Source: Sapria himalayana (lineage: Eukaryota > Streptophyta > Magnoliopsida > Malpighiales > Rafflesiaceae). From it: a stretch of 64,000 nt of DNA. Positions 42,761-55,536 of this stretch are shown in pieces (position 1 is the stretch's first letter; each line of letters starts with the position of its first letter). The stretch covers positions 83,049 through 147,048 of the forward strand of contig JAREIK010016294.1 in the NCBI GenBank assembly GCA_029783825.1, given 5' to 3'. Below the pieces are notes generated by a model. The model did not search any database, had not been told where the DNA came from, and saw only the letters and a list, made by a program, of their open reading frames with translations. Made by a program: the position numbers and the translations under genes.

Positions 42761-42989
42761 GAGGAAGAAAAGAAACATCGTGATTATGGAAGAGTGTGTG
42801 TCAAGCATAGGTGATGGTATGAGGAAAGGTTTTCTGGAATTTGATGAGAATAGCATTTCAGATAAGTATAAATGATTAATAAGACTTGACAAAATAGGAT
42901 TTCCTTATATTAGAGTTCAAAATTAAAACAATAAAATAAAAGTTAAAGGAAAATTTAGTGGAATAATTTTTTGCTTTGGTATATGCTTT

Positions 42990-44010
42990 TGTTTCTCTTT
43001 ATTGCACTCTATTGCAGTTTATAAAGACAAATGTAGGCGGTGGCAAGGCATAATTGAAAATTTCCCTAGTCTTGATGGGGGAAAAAGGCCAGCCTGAAGA
43101 ATGATTATAAACATTTATATAAAAAAAAGGGCATTGGGCAGGATGACTGTAGAAGGCCTCCTGAATGAAGCCCCAAAAGGGAAGCAGATGCAAGTTGGTA
43201 AGGGTATAGATTCGATAATATAACTTATATTGTACTGGCTGTATTGGGGTGTTAGTTTTGCAGGAAAAGCATTCAAGGAACATACTAAAAGGGGACTTGA
43301 GTATTGATGACAGCTTATTTATTTTGTCTAAGTATTGCTTGTAATTTGTTGAATTTGAAGTGTAATGAGCTAGAAAATAGAGTCTGTAACTTGTTTGTAA
43401 TAATGTTAAAGGCGGCAAGAGTCTGTATAGGGCAGTATATGCGCCTGTATGAGTCTGTAAGGGTAGTCTTTTTACAGCAAAGCCAACAGAAGGGACACGG
43501 AGTGAAGCCTAAACAGGTTCACAGAGTGGTAAGAGAATAATAGCTGTAATTATGCATGGTATTGGTTGTTTTGGGGTGTTAATGTTGCAGATAAAGTAAG
43601 AGTCTGTATATACACCTCTAAGAACCAAGGAGACCTGTCAAGTAGGGGGGCTCGGTAAAAGGACTAAGGCATCAAGGGGGCGAAGGGTCAACAAAAAGCC
43701 AAGGTATATGGAGCAGTGAGAGGTGATGTTGAAAAAGCAAAGTTAAAGAGCCAAATAAAGGCATGAAAGGCAGGAAAAGATCACAAATATAGTTTGAACA
43801 AGAAAAGTCCATAAAAGTGCATCAAAACTAGCAAACATTCTTCATAATACATAGTTAAATGAAGAGAATCAAAAGTATAAATCTATAGAGCTATGTTTGA
43901 TCTTTTATTTTTGAGAAAGAGTGTAAAAGGGAAAAGGGTAGTATTAGTTTGTACAAATGATATTCCTCCACCAAAAGAGAGGGCATAATAATAAAACAAA
44001 CTTTAAAAAA
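42990..44010 (+). mobile_element. Nested LINE-tailed insertion (tail copy 2)
   Basis: The right end, at 43,920-44,008, carries the same ordered blocks as the large LINE's tail: GTGTAAAAGGG, then TATTCCTCCACCAAAAGAG, then ATAATAAAACAAAC and a short A run. It is in the plus orientation. The upstream body of roughly 0.9 kb is not similar to the body of the 14.6-18.8 kb LINE. It contains its own loose repeats: TTGGGGTGTTA near 43,244 and 43,572, and AGAGTCTGTA several times between 43,379 and 43,610. The left boundary is uncertain and I found no convincing target-site duplication. It may be a 5'-truncated copy of another subfamily or a short element using the same tail. The antisense frame at 42,999-43,418 is not a gene. 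Confidence 0.7.
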
Positions 44011-44017
44011 AGAAGGA

Positions 44018-45216
44018 GTGAGAAAGAAAATGGAAATGGTTGGATTAGTAACATTTTCTCTATTCTCTTTAAGGAATCATTCAAAAGTATATGTTGACCA
44101 GAAATTTATGGAGCTTAAGTTCATTGTAGATTGTTATTCGAGTAGAGGAGCTATTTTATATGTGGATGATCTTATTTGGGTCTCTGATATCTGGCCAAAT
44201 TATTGTTAGAAAGTAGGTAACTACATTATAGAGTACATTATCACAGAGATGCAAAAGTCTGATCTGTAGAATAGGTGGCGAGGCTAGAAGAGTATGGCTC
44301 ATGGGAATCTCACCATTCTAAACTTACATCAAGTGTAAAGTAGGCTTTCATTCTCTGGAGACTATTTGGGAACTTTATCCAATCACTATTCTAGTTGGAA
44401 GCCTAAATCTTAGCCTCAATCTGAACGGCTAATACGATTCTTTTTTTTTACTTTTTTCTTTCAGATTCTTCTAGTGTGATATATTAGTCACTTACACTAC
44501 TCATCAATAACTCAAATACACTCCCACAAAGTCACGCACAAACACATACACCCACACACTTATTCATATCTACCATCATGTCAACTATTGTATATATGTG
44601 TGCATAAACACTTCATATCTCACTAGTTGCACATTTGACTATGTTTTAAAAAATAAGAAAAATGGGTGCAGGAGCAAAACATCTAAATGTGGTAGTGGCT
44701 TTGGCTGGTAAAGGATTGAATATGGATTACTTACAAAAAGCACAAAATGCAACCCCAATTGCTCCATTAACCTCAACAAAGAAAATCAAGTTCGAAACCA
44801 TGAGTTCATTTTTGCAGGATCTGCTTCCTCGAGTTTACCATCATGGCTCCAACAGTATAAAGAAGAACAGAGGGGTGTTGATAAGGTGCCTATTTGTTTT
44901 ATTAAATACAAAATATGGCTTTGTCATACTCGAATGTATCTATATACTATTTTTCCTATTAAATGATTTGTTATTTTTCTTTAATCATGATTTAGAGTGA
45001 TCCTGTCAACTTCAACAATTCAAGGGATGCTTGATACAAGTGGCTTCTACATTTCAATCAAAAAAAAACCAACAAGTTAAATTCAATTTGTTCATCTTCT
45101 ATTTCTGCATCAAATCATGATCAAAAGATGGACCGATGCTTGAAGCTGGGCAACACAGAAGAATATGTTGATGGGCAATTCACTAGAAATCTTGGAGAAA
45201 ACTTGATTCAGTAAAT
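44018..45216 (+). pseudogene. Captured fragment of an SMXL (D53/HSP101-like) gene
   Basis: Coding blocks occur in the order expected of plant SMAX1-LIKE proteins, Clp-ATPase-like strigolactone/karrikin pathway repressors. Exon A, from 44,018 to about 44,450, reads FSLRNHSKVYVDQKFMELKF and RGAILYVDDLIWVSDIW. In another frame it reads RRVWLMGISPF, then TYIKCKVGFHSLETIWELYP and VGSLNLSLN. A 68-bp exon B (44,818-44,885, after TTTTTGCAG) reads GSASSSLPSWLQQYKEEQRG. Exon C (44,996 to about 45,216, after GATTTAG) continues in phase with SDPVNFNNSRDA, a stop and YKW, then NSICSSS. Frame changes and stops (44,207, 45,031-45,040) kill it. The N-terminal Clp domain and the C-terminal part are absent. 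It starts immediately after the nested LINE tail. I recognise the motifs from the SMXL3/4/5-type clade; the subgroup is tentative. Confidence 0.65.
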
Positions 45217-45359
45217 TTTAAAATAAGCTCATGATTATTTCATTGTGTGAAATTTCTAGCAAATAGCATTTGGTTTTGCATGCGCTAGTATATATGTATA
45301 TCAGTGGTATTATGTTGTGTTATTTATTTGTTTGTAAATGTAGTATGTTATGCTCCATG

Positions 45360-45800
45360 TGTAGGTGTAACAATGTTCTCAATATGCGTGGAGTACCAGA
45401 GGACAAAGAACTAGAAGATTCTGACCATGCTTGAGACACCTAATTGTTTGTTTTTTAAGCACTAGATTATTTCCTTCTATTGTCTTTGATAGTATGTGTT
45501 TTTGCATGAATGTACGTGTGTCTGTGTTTACACACACACACACGGCCACATAAATACATGAACAAGTATACATACATGTAACTGATTGCAAGGTTAAAAA
45601 AAGTGCTTTTGGAAGAGTGACTATATAGAAAAAGGGTATTAGCAGATAAAAGGAAGAAGGAGTTGGAGGTAGAGAGGAAATGTAGACTAAAACTAAAGGA
45701 AGCATTGCATATGGCCAGGGAATGACGTGCTCGGGTGCTAAAGCAGTATGAAAATCTTGAAGAGTTGGGGGAGAGAAAGCAACAACAATTTAATGAACAA
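45360..45800 (+). pseudogene. Two further exon-like pieces, unknown gene
   Basis: A short piece near 45,365-45,433 reads RCNNVLNMRGVPEDKELEDS. A second piece, about 45,591-45,800, reads VKKVLLEE, a stop, LYRKRVLADKRKKELEVERK, then LKLKEALHMARE and QYENLEELGERKQQQFNEQ. It ends at a strong donor (CAAG before GTATAC), which suggests an exon of a charged, coiled-coil protein. Stops interrupt it. I do not recognise the family and cannot tell whether it belongs to the SMXL-like fragment upstream or to another gene. Confidence 0.45.
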
Positions 45801-46013
45801 GGTATACTTTATGCACTTTAATTAGATACTTTGATGAAGAATTAGATGCAATAAAGTTTTATTATGTTTTTGTTTTAACTATGTAACATATTGTATCAGA
45901 ATATGAATAATGGTTTATAATTTGTGTTTTTATTAAATTTTATATAAAAATTAAAAAATATGAATTAAATTTAAAGTAAAAAATTAATATGTGAAAATAA
46001 ATTTGGAATGAAA
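45801..46013 (+). other. AT-rich filler before the subterminal repeats
   Basis: This is AT-rich sequence with no recognised feature, between the last exon-like piece and the element's right subterminal region. Confidence 0.6.
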
Positions 46014-46015
46014 AT

Positions 46016-46300
46016 AGGTAGGGAATTTTCCCTACCTAATTTAGCTAGGGAATTTTCCTTTCCGAATTTAGCTAGGGAATTTTCCTTTCCGAATTTAGCT
46101 AGGGAATTCTCTATGTCTAATATAACCATTAATTTTTTTCTCGCTAATTTAGATAGGGATTTTCCTTCTCTAATTTTGCTAGAGAATATATTTACTTGTT
46201 AATTTTTGGGACAAGCACTTTAGATTGGGAATGTTTCCGTCATTAATCTATAGTTATATCTAGTTAAGCGATTAAAAACCCGTATATAGCCTGGGAATTT
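46016..46300 (+). repeat. Subterminal repeats of the CACTA element
   Basis: A motif TTAGCTAGGGAATTTTCC recurs with an exact 27-bp period: GGGAATT starts at 46,021, 46,048, 46,075 and 46,102. Weaker copies follow at about 46,155 and 46,288. Clustered subterminal repeats next to a terminus are where TNPA-type proteins bind in known CACTA elements. The open frame of REFSFPNLA repeats across them simply reflects 27 being a multiple of three. Confidence 0.88.
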
Positions 46301-46330
46301 TCCTTAGCCACTTATGGTTTTTTTCTAGTG
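46301..46330 (+). other. Right terminus of the CACTA element
   Basis: The end reads CCTTAGCCACTTATGG, then a T run and CTAGTG at 46,325-46,330. The reverse complement starts CACTAGAAAAAAA, as in many plant CACTA elements. TCTA satellite resumes after CAT. Confidence 0.85.
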
Positions 46331-49300
46331 CATGTCTATCGATCTGTCTGTCTATATATCTTATTATCAATCTATAAGTCTATCAATCTATCTATTTGTC
46401 TGTCTATTTATCTATCTATATTTGTCTATCTATCTGTCTATATATATATTTGTTTATCTATCTATCTATCTATCTGTCTGTCTATGTATCTGTCAATCTA
46501 TGTATCTATCTGTTTATCTAACTATCAGTCTATTTGTATGACTATCTGTTTGTCTATATGTCTATCTATTTGGTTTTCTATCTATCTGTATATCTAATTA
46601 TATATATGTTTATCTATTAGTCTGTCTATCCATCTTTCTATATGTTTTTCATTATATCTGTCTAATAGTCTATCTATATATCTGTTTATTTATCTTTATA
46701 TCTATCTGTCTATCTGTCCTTTTATTTGTCTATCTGTGTGACTATCTGTTGTCTATTTGTCAGTCAATCTGCATGTCAATCTATCTATATATATGTCTAT
46801 CTATCGTTATATTTATATATCTATTTATATGTGTAACTATCTATTTGTCTATTTGTCTGTCTATCTATCATTCTATCTATCAATCTATCTATATATATAT
46901 TTGTCTATCTATTTATTTGTCTATCTGTCTGTCTGTCAATTTGTCTATCTGTATATTTGTCTATTTGTCTATCTGCTTGTCTATCTATCTATCTATTTGT
47001 CTATATATCTATCTATATGTCTATTTGTTTGTCTCTCTATATGTCTATCTATCTCTATATCTATATGTCTATCAGCCTATCAATCAATCAATCTATTTAT
47101 CTATCAATTTGTCTATCTATCTATCTATCGATCTATATATATCTATCTATCTGTCTGTCTATTTATCTATCTATCAATCTATTTGTGTCACCTATCTATC
47201 ATTCTATTTGTATGTCTAACTATCTATCTATATCTCTGTGTATATATATATATAAAGTGATCTATCTATCTATCTATCTATCTATAAGTTTATATATCTA
47301 TTTATATGTATTTATATCTGTCTATTTGTCTATATGTCTATCTGTCTATCTATATATCAGTCTATCTGGCCGTCTAAATGTATGTCTATTTTCCATTCTA
47401 TCTATCTATTTGTCTGTCTATCCATCTGTCTATCTATCTATCTATATTTTTGTCTATGTGTATATTTGCCTGTCTATCTATCTATCTAATTTTCTATCAA
47501 TTTATCAATCTATCTATCTGTATGTCTAACTATATGTCTATATATATATATATATCTATATGCATGTCTATCAATCTCTCTATCTGTCAATCTATATGTC
47601 TACCTATCTGTCTATCTATCTATCTGTGTATCTATTTGTCTCACCAATCTTTTATTCTATATATCTATCTATCTATTTGTCTATTTATTTCACCTATCTG
47701 TCATTATATCTCTCTATCTATCTGTTTGTCTATATCTATATCTATCTTTCTAAATATCTATCTATCTGTTTGTCCATCTATCTATCTGTTTATATGTATG
47801 CCTATCTATCTATTTGTCTATATGTCTATTTATCTATCTATATTTATGTCTTTTTGTCTATCTATCTATCCATCTATATGTTAGTCTATATGTCTGTCTA
47901 TATGTCGGTCTATCTGTATATCTATCTATATATCTATTTGTCTATCTATCTATTTATCTATCTCTATATCTCTCAAACTACCTATCTTTATCTATGTCTA
48001 TTTTTCTATTTATCTATGTGTCTATTTCTCTGTTTATCTATCTGTATATATCCTTGTCTATCTACCTATCTAACTATTTGTCTAAGTATCTTTATTTCTA
48101 TCAATTTGTCTATCATTCTAACTATATATATATATATCTATCTATTATTCCATCTATAAGACTATCTTCCTATCAATCTATTTGTCTATCAGTCTATCTA
48201 TCTATATATCTATCATTCTATATGTCTGTCTATTTATCTGTTAATTTGTTTATCTATCTATCTGTCTTTTTATCTCTATATTAGTTTTTATATCTATTTG
48301 TCTATTTGTCTCTGTATATATCTCTAAATTTTTCTATTTATCTATCTATCTATCTAACTGTATTTTTATCCATCTATCTATCTGTCTAATTATCTATCTA
48401 TCTATTTGTTTGTTTATTACTTTGTTTATCTTTTTATCTATCTCTCTATCTTTCTGTATATCTATCTATTTATCAGTCTATCTATCGTCTGTCAATCTGT
48501 CTATTATTTGTTTATAAATATGTTTGTCTATATCTCTGTCTATCTATAAGTTTATATGTCTATCTATTGGTCTTTCTATCTGTTTATCTAGCTGCCGATA
48601 TTTCTATCTATCTATCTATTTGACTATCTGTCTGTCATTTGTTTTTCTATCTATTTGACTATCCGTCTATCTATTTGTTTATCTATGTGCCTATCTATCT
48701 ATATATCTATCTGTATTTATATCTATATGGCTATTTATTTGTCTAATTATCTATCTATCTATCTATATATCTTAATATATCTATCTGTATGTCTAACTTT
48801 ATGTATATCTATCTATATATTTATCTCACGTATCTATCTATATATCTATCTATCTATTTATTAATCAATTAATCAATCAATCAATCTATATATCTATCTA
48901 TTTATCTATCTATTTGTCTATCTGTTTGTCGATCTATCTATCTATCTATATGTCTATTTTTTTATCAATATATTTGTCAATATGTCTATCTATTGAACTA
49001 TCTATCTGTCTATATATATGTTTGTCTATCTTTTGTATATCTATATGTCTATCTATCTATCTATCTATATGTGTATATGTATATATATATATATATATGT
49101 CTATATATCTATCTTTCTATCTATCTATTTATCTATCTATTTAACTATCTGTATTTCTATCTGTCTATTAATCTATCTGTCTATCTATGTGTCTATCTAT
49201 CTATCTATCTATTTGTCTATCATCCTGTCTATTTGTTTATCTATTTGTCTGTCCATCTTTCTGTATATCTATATATCTACCTCATATCTATCTGTCTGTA

Positions 49301-52218
49301 TAACTACCTATTCATCTTTCTTTCTTTATTTCTAGTTGTCTGTCTGTCTGTGTATCTATTGAAGTATCTATATGTCTGTCTATCAATTTGTTAATCGATC
49401 TCTCATTATGTCTGTCTATCTGTCTGCCTTTCTATTTGTCTATTTATCTGTCTATCTCTATACATATTTATATGTTTATCTATTTATCTATCCATCTGTA
49501 TGTGTATCTATCTTTCTATTTGTATGTCTATTTGTCTATCAACCTGTCTATCTATCTGCCTATCTGTATGTCTATATATTTGTCTATCTATCTTTCAATC
49601 AATCAATCAATCTAGCTATCTAACTATCTGTCTATCTATCTATCCATCTATCTATCTATCTATCTATCTATTTGTCTCATATATCTGTTACCTATCTGTT
49701 TGTCTATAGGTCTGTCTTTCTGTCTATGAATCTATTTGTCTATCTATTTGTTTATCTATCTATCTATCTATCTATCTGTGTGACTATCTATCTATCTATC
49801 TACTTATTTGATTATCTAACTAACTATCTGTATGACTATATGTCTATCTATTTGTGTTTCTATTTGTCAGTCTATCTGCATTTCTATATATCTATTTGTC
49901 TATTTGGTTGTATTTTTGTCTATATATAGGTCTATCTATCTATATAAATATGTATCTATCTATCAATTTATCTATCTGACTATCTAGATGTTTCTTTATC
50001 TATCTATCTATATATCTGTCTATCTATAAGTCTGAATATCTATTTGTTTATCTATCTATTTGACTATCTATGTATCTATCTATTTGTCTATCTATCTATT
50101 TGTTTATCTATCTATCTATCTATATTTGTTTCTATCTATTGATCTATATATCAGTTTATCTATCTACTTGTCTATCTATCTATCTATATATATATGCATG
50201 TTTGTCTATCTGTATGACAATTTATATGTTTATCTGTCTATCATTCTATCTATTTGCTTATCTATCTATTTGTTTGTCTGCCAATCTATCGATCTGTTTG
50301 CCTATCTATCTTTCCATCAATCAATCTATCTGTCTATATGTCTATCAATCTAACTATCTATCTGTTTATATAACTGTCTATTTATCTATTTGTCTGAATA
50401 TCTATCTATCATTCTATCTATCTATCTATCTATCTATCTCTCTATTTATCTATCTATCCATCTATATGTCTATCTCTTTATTTGTCTATATGATTATCTA
50501 TCTATCTATATATGTCTCTATTTATATGTGTATCTATATATCTATATGTCTATCTATCTGGTTGTCTACTTGTCTATATATCAATCTATCTAACTATATA
50601 TATATATATATATGTATGTATATCAATCTTTCTTTATTTATATCTGTCTAGTCTATCTGTCTATCTGTCTATCTATCTGTCTATCTATCTATCTGTCTAT
50701 CTGTCTATCTATCTATGTGTCTATATGTCTATCTCTCTATCTATCTATCTAAATGTATATCTGTATGTTTATCTATCTATCTGTCTATCTATCTATCTAT
50801 CTATCTGTCTATATATATCTCTGTCGATCTTTATGTCAATTTAGATGTCTATCTGTCTTTCAATTTGTCTATCTATTAGTGTATCTATCTATCTATGTGT
50901 CTATCTTTTTATCTGACTATCTATTTTTCTGTCTATCAGTCTCTCTCTCTCTCTATCTATCTATCTATATGTTGGACTATTTGTTTATCTATCTATCTAT
51001 CTGTTTGCCTATATGTTTGTCTAACTATGTGTGAATAAGTATTTCTATCTGTCTATCTATCTGTCTAACTATCTAAATAACCATCTGTCTATCTATCTGT
51101 CTTCCTGTAAATCTATCTATTTGTCTATCTATCTGTCTATGTGTCTACCAATCTATTGGTCGATCTGTCTGTCTAACTATATGTCTATTAGTTTGCCTAT
51201 CTTTTTTTCTATCTGCCTTTTTATTTGTATTTCTATTTTTTTATCTAGTTATTTGTCTATTTGTCTATCTATCAATCTGTTTATTTATCTTTCTATCTGT
51301 GTATATTTCTATATGTTTAACTATCTATTTTTCTATCCACCTTTTTATTTATCTTTCTATCTATCTATCAGTTTGTTTGTATGTTTGTCTGTGTCTAACT
51401 ATCTATTTTCCTATCGATATATTTTTCTATCTATTTATCTGTCTATCTCTATGTCTATCTATTTATCTATTTCTTTGTCTATCTATCTGTCTATTTATCT
51501 ATCTATCTATCTATTATTCTATCAGTCTATCTGTCTATTTAAATGTCTGTTTATATGTCTATCTATCTGTCTGTCTAACTATTTTTGTATTAGTGTATCT
51601 AAATTTTGTCTATTTGTCTATGGTTCTCTCTATCTTTATATCTATCTTTTTGTATATGTATTATCTATCTATTTATAAATATTTTTATATGTGTATCTAT
51701 ATGTCTATCTATCGATCTATCTATTTATCTATCTATATATCTATATGTATGTCTATCTGTCTTTCTATTTAAATGTATATTTATCTGTCCTTATATCTAT
51801 CTATCTGCATGCCTATCTATCTTTCATTCTGTATTTTTATCTGTATATCTATCTATCTATCTATAAATCTGTTTGTCTATCTATCTATCTATCTATCTTT
51901 TTATCTATCTTTCTAAATATTTATCTATTTATCTCACTTATCTATCTATCTATCTGTATATATATATATATATTATTTATATATTATCTATCTATCTATC
52001 TATCTATCTGTCTATCTATCAATCTGTCTGTCTATCTATCTATCTATCTGTTTGTCTATCAGTTTATTTATCTAATTGATACCTATCTATCTAACATTCT
52101 ATCTATCGATCTATTTATCTATTTATCTATCTATTTATCTGTCTATCTATCTATCTTACTATTTGTCTGTCTATCTGTCTATCTATTTGTCTATCTATCT
52201 ATCTATCAATAAATTTAT

Positions 52219-52490
52219 CTATCTATGTATGTATTTATCTGTCTGTCTATCTATTTGTCTATCCACCTTTTTATCTATCTATCTATCTGCTTATCTATCT
52301 GTCTGTATATCTGTCTATCTATTTGCCTATCTATCTATTCATCAATCAATTTATCTATCTATGTATATATTTATCTGTCTGTCTATCTATTTGTCTATCC
52401 ACCTTTTTATCTATCTATCTATCTGCTTATCTATCTGTCTATATATCTATCTGTATATTTATCTGTCTATCTATCTGTATATCTATATAA
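52219..52490 (+). repeat. 136-bp tandem duplication within the array
   Basis: Two nearly identical copies hold TTTATCTGTCTGTCTATC at about 52,234 and 52,370, followed in each by TTGTCTATCCACCTTTTTAT and CTGCTTATCTATCTGTCT. The close match suggests a recent event. Confidence 0.9.
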
Positions 52491-53680
52491 CAATCTATCA
52501 ATATATCTATCTATTTTTTTGTCTAATTGTCTCTTTATCTATATGTCTATCTCTCTATCTTTCTATGTATTTATCGGTTTGTCTAGCTAACTGTCTATCT
52601 GTCTGTCTGTCTATCTGTCTATCTATTTGTTTATCTATCTATCTTTTTATCTATCTATCTATATATATATATATCTATCTGCCTATCTATATGTTTATTT
52701 ATTTGTGTCACTTATCTGTATGTGTATCTGTCTGTCTGTGTACATGTCTATTTGTCAATCCATCTGTTTGACATCTACTTGTATATATATCTATCTATCT
52801 TTATGTCTATCTATTTATCTTTCTATCTATTTGTCTATTTGTCTCTCTCTTTGTCTATATTTATATATGTCTCTCTATCTATTTTTCTGACTATATATTT
52901 ATCTATGAATCAATCTATCTATCTATCAATCAATCTATATGTCTATCAATCTTTCTATCTATGTATCTATTTGTCTGTCGATCTATTTATCTATCTATCT
53001 ATCTATCTATCTGTCTGTCTATCTGTCTGTCTATCTGTCTGGCTATTTGTCTGTCTATCTGTGTATATTTCTGTGTATTTATCTATCTATTTATTTATCT
53101 GTATATCTATATATCTATATGTATGTCTATGTGTTTGTCTATCTATCAATCTATTAGTTTGTCTATGTTGTTGTTAATCTATATATTTATCTGTTATTTA
53201 TATTTTTATCTCTATGTCTTTCTGTCTATCGATCTGTCTATCTATCTATCTATCTATCATTTTCTATCTGTCTATCTATTTTTCATTCAATATATTTGTC
53301 TATCTATTTGTCTATTTGTATTTCTATCAATCAATCTATCTATCTATCTATTTGTTTGTCGATATGTCTGTCTATCTATAAATCTATAAATTCAATAAAA
53401 CAATCTATCTATCTTTTATCTATCTATCTATATGTCTATCTGTCTGTCTATCTACGGTCTATTTGTCTCACAATTCTTTATGTCTATCTATCTATCTATT
53501 TTACTATTTGTCTAGTTATCAGTTAGATTATCTATCTATCTATCAATGTATCTATCTATCTATTTGTCTTTCTATCTCTCTATTTGTCTGTATTTTTGTC
53601 TATATATCTATTTGTCTATCTGTGTATTTATCTATATGTATATCTATCTGTCTGTCTTTCTTACTATCTATATATTTATC

Positions 53681-53721
<41 letters not shown>
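53681..53721. repeat. (TA)n-(TG)n compound microsatellite
   Basis: About 20 bp of TA passes directly into about 20 bp of TG. Both alternating purine-pyrimidine blocks could adopt non-B forms. Shorter GT runs occur at 21,320-21,336 and 24,306-24,324. Confidence 0.93.
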
Positions 53722-55536
53722 CTATATATCTATCTATTTATCTATCTATCTTGCTATCTGTCTATCTATCAATATGTCTTTCTACCATTCTATCTTTCTA
53801 CCATTATGTCTATCTGTCTTTCGATATATCTATATATTTGTCTATCTATCTGTCTCTCTGTCTATCTAAATATTTGTAAATCTATCTATATATTTATCTA
53901 CATATCTATATGTCTATCTATCTATCTTTCTGTATATCTTTCAATCTATCTGACTATCTATCTGTCTATATATTTGTCTATCTAATTATCTATATATCTA
54001 TCTGTCTGTCTGTCTGTATATATATCTATAGAATTGTCTATCTATCTGTCTGGCTATCTTTATGGCTATCTATTTGTTTATCTGCCTATCTATCTATCTA
54101 TCTATTTGGCTGTATATCTTTCTATCTATCTTTCTATCCACTATTTATCTATCTGTCTGTCTATCTATCTGTCTATCCATCTATCTATTTGTTTGTCTAT
54201 TTTTATCCCTATATGTCTGTTTAGCATAATCTCTATCTATTTTTATATCTTTATGTGCATCTATTTGTAAATTTTGTCTATCTAGCTCTCTGGCTATCTA
54301 TTTATTTATCTATCTGTCTATCTATCTATCTATCTATATGTCTATATATCTGATTATCTATCTTTCTATTTGTCTGTCGATATGTCTATATATCTATCTG
54401 TCTATCTATCTATCTATTTTTATTTCTATCTATCTATCTGTCTATTTATTTATTAATCTGCCTATCTATCTATCTATCTATCAGTCAATCCATCAATCAA
54501 TCTATCTATCAATCTATCTGTCAGTCTATCAGTCTAGCATAATGTATTTTTATCGGACTATCTATCTTTCTATATATCTATCTTTTTGTCACACCTATCT
54601 GTTTGTCCATTTGTCTATCTATCTGTTTGTATATTTGTCTATCTTTCTATATCTTTATATGTATGTCTATCTATCAATCTTTCTCTTTGTCTATCTGTCT
54701 ATCTATTTGTTTGTATATATACTTGACTATCTTTCTATCTATATATCTATCTATCTATTTATTGGTATATCTATATATTGATCTATCTATTTGTATATAT
54801 ATCTATATATTCATTTATATATCTGTCTATCTATTTGTCTGTCTATCTATTTTCCTTTCAATCATTTTGTCTATTTATCTATCTATCCTTCTATCAATCT
54901 ATCTGTCTATCTATCTACCTATCTTTTTATTTATCTATCTTTTTATTTATTTATCTATCTTTCATTCTATATGCATGTCTATCTGTCTTTCTATCTATTT
55001 GTCTATCCATTGACTATTTGTTTGTCTATCTTTCTATCTATATGTTTGTCTATATGTATGTCTATCTTTTTATCTATCTATCTATCTGTCTATTTGTCTA
55101 TATATCGATTTTTCTTTATGTCTATCTATATATCTGTCTATTTGTTTGTATATATTTCTGTCTGTCTTTATTTATTTGTCTACCTAAATATGTATATGTC
55201 TGTCTTTCTATTTTTCTACTTGTCTGTCTATCTTTTTGTTTATTTACTTATCTATCTATCTATTTATCTATCTTTTAATCTATATATCAATTTGTGTATA
55301 TTCTGTTTATGTATATGTCGGTCTATCTGTCTATCTATCTATTTGTCTATCTATCTCTTTGTCTATATATATGTCTATTTATCTTTCTATTTATCTGTGT
55401 ATCAATCTTTCTATCTGTTTGTCTATATATCTGTCTATTTGTCTATTTATCAGCTTGTCTATGTGTCTATCTATATATCATTCTATATATTTGCCTATTT
55501 TATTGTCTTTCTGTCTGTCTATCTATCTGTCTATCT

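Larger units (their letters stand above)
35367..46330 (+). mobile_element. Degenerate CACTA (En/Spm) transposon with captured gene pieces
   Basis: This unique, AT-rich island is inserted in the satellite. The order is: 5' leader, TNPD-like transposase remains (35.7-39.3 kb), TNPA-like gene remains (39.5-41.5 kb), captured coding pieces with a nested LINE-tailed insertion, 27-bp subterminal repeats, and a right end reading TTTTTTTCTAGTG. The reverse complement, CACTAGAAAAAAA, is a typical CACTA terminus. It abuts TCTA repeats exactly. No matching CACTA terminus or subterminal repeat is visible on the left, where the sequence fades into the array near 35,367. The left end is deleted or badly decayed, so the outer coordinate there is approximate. 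The three bases after the right end read CAT; the matching target duplicate cannot be identified. Confidence 0.88.

Noticed and set aside
42999..43418. 139-codon frame on the minus strand
   Set aside because: It lies antisense across the LINE-tailed insertion, has no recognisable domain, and its codons reflect that element's sequence.
44125..44180. ILYVDDL as a retrotransposon reverse transcriptase YVDD motif
   Set aside because: The surrounding residues do not fit a reverse transcriptase but match the SMXL block FSLRN...RGAILY..DL.WVS.
44662..45000. 112-codon frame starting MGAGAKHLNVVV as a gene
   Set aside because: It runs across the acceptor, exon and donor of the SMXL-like fragment in a different frame and has no family resemblance.
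46008..46202. Frame with REFSFPNLA repeats as a repeat protein
   Set aside because: It is produced by the 27-bp subterminal repeats, whose period is a multiple of three.
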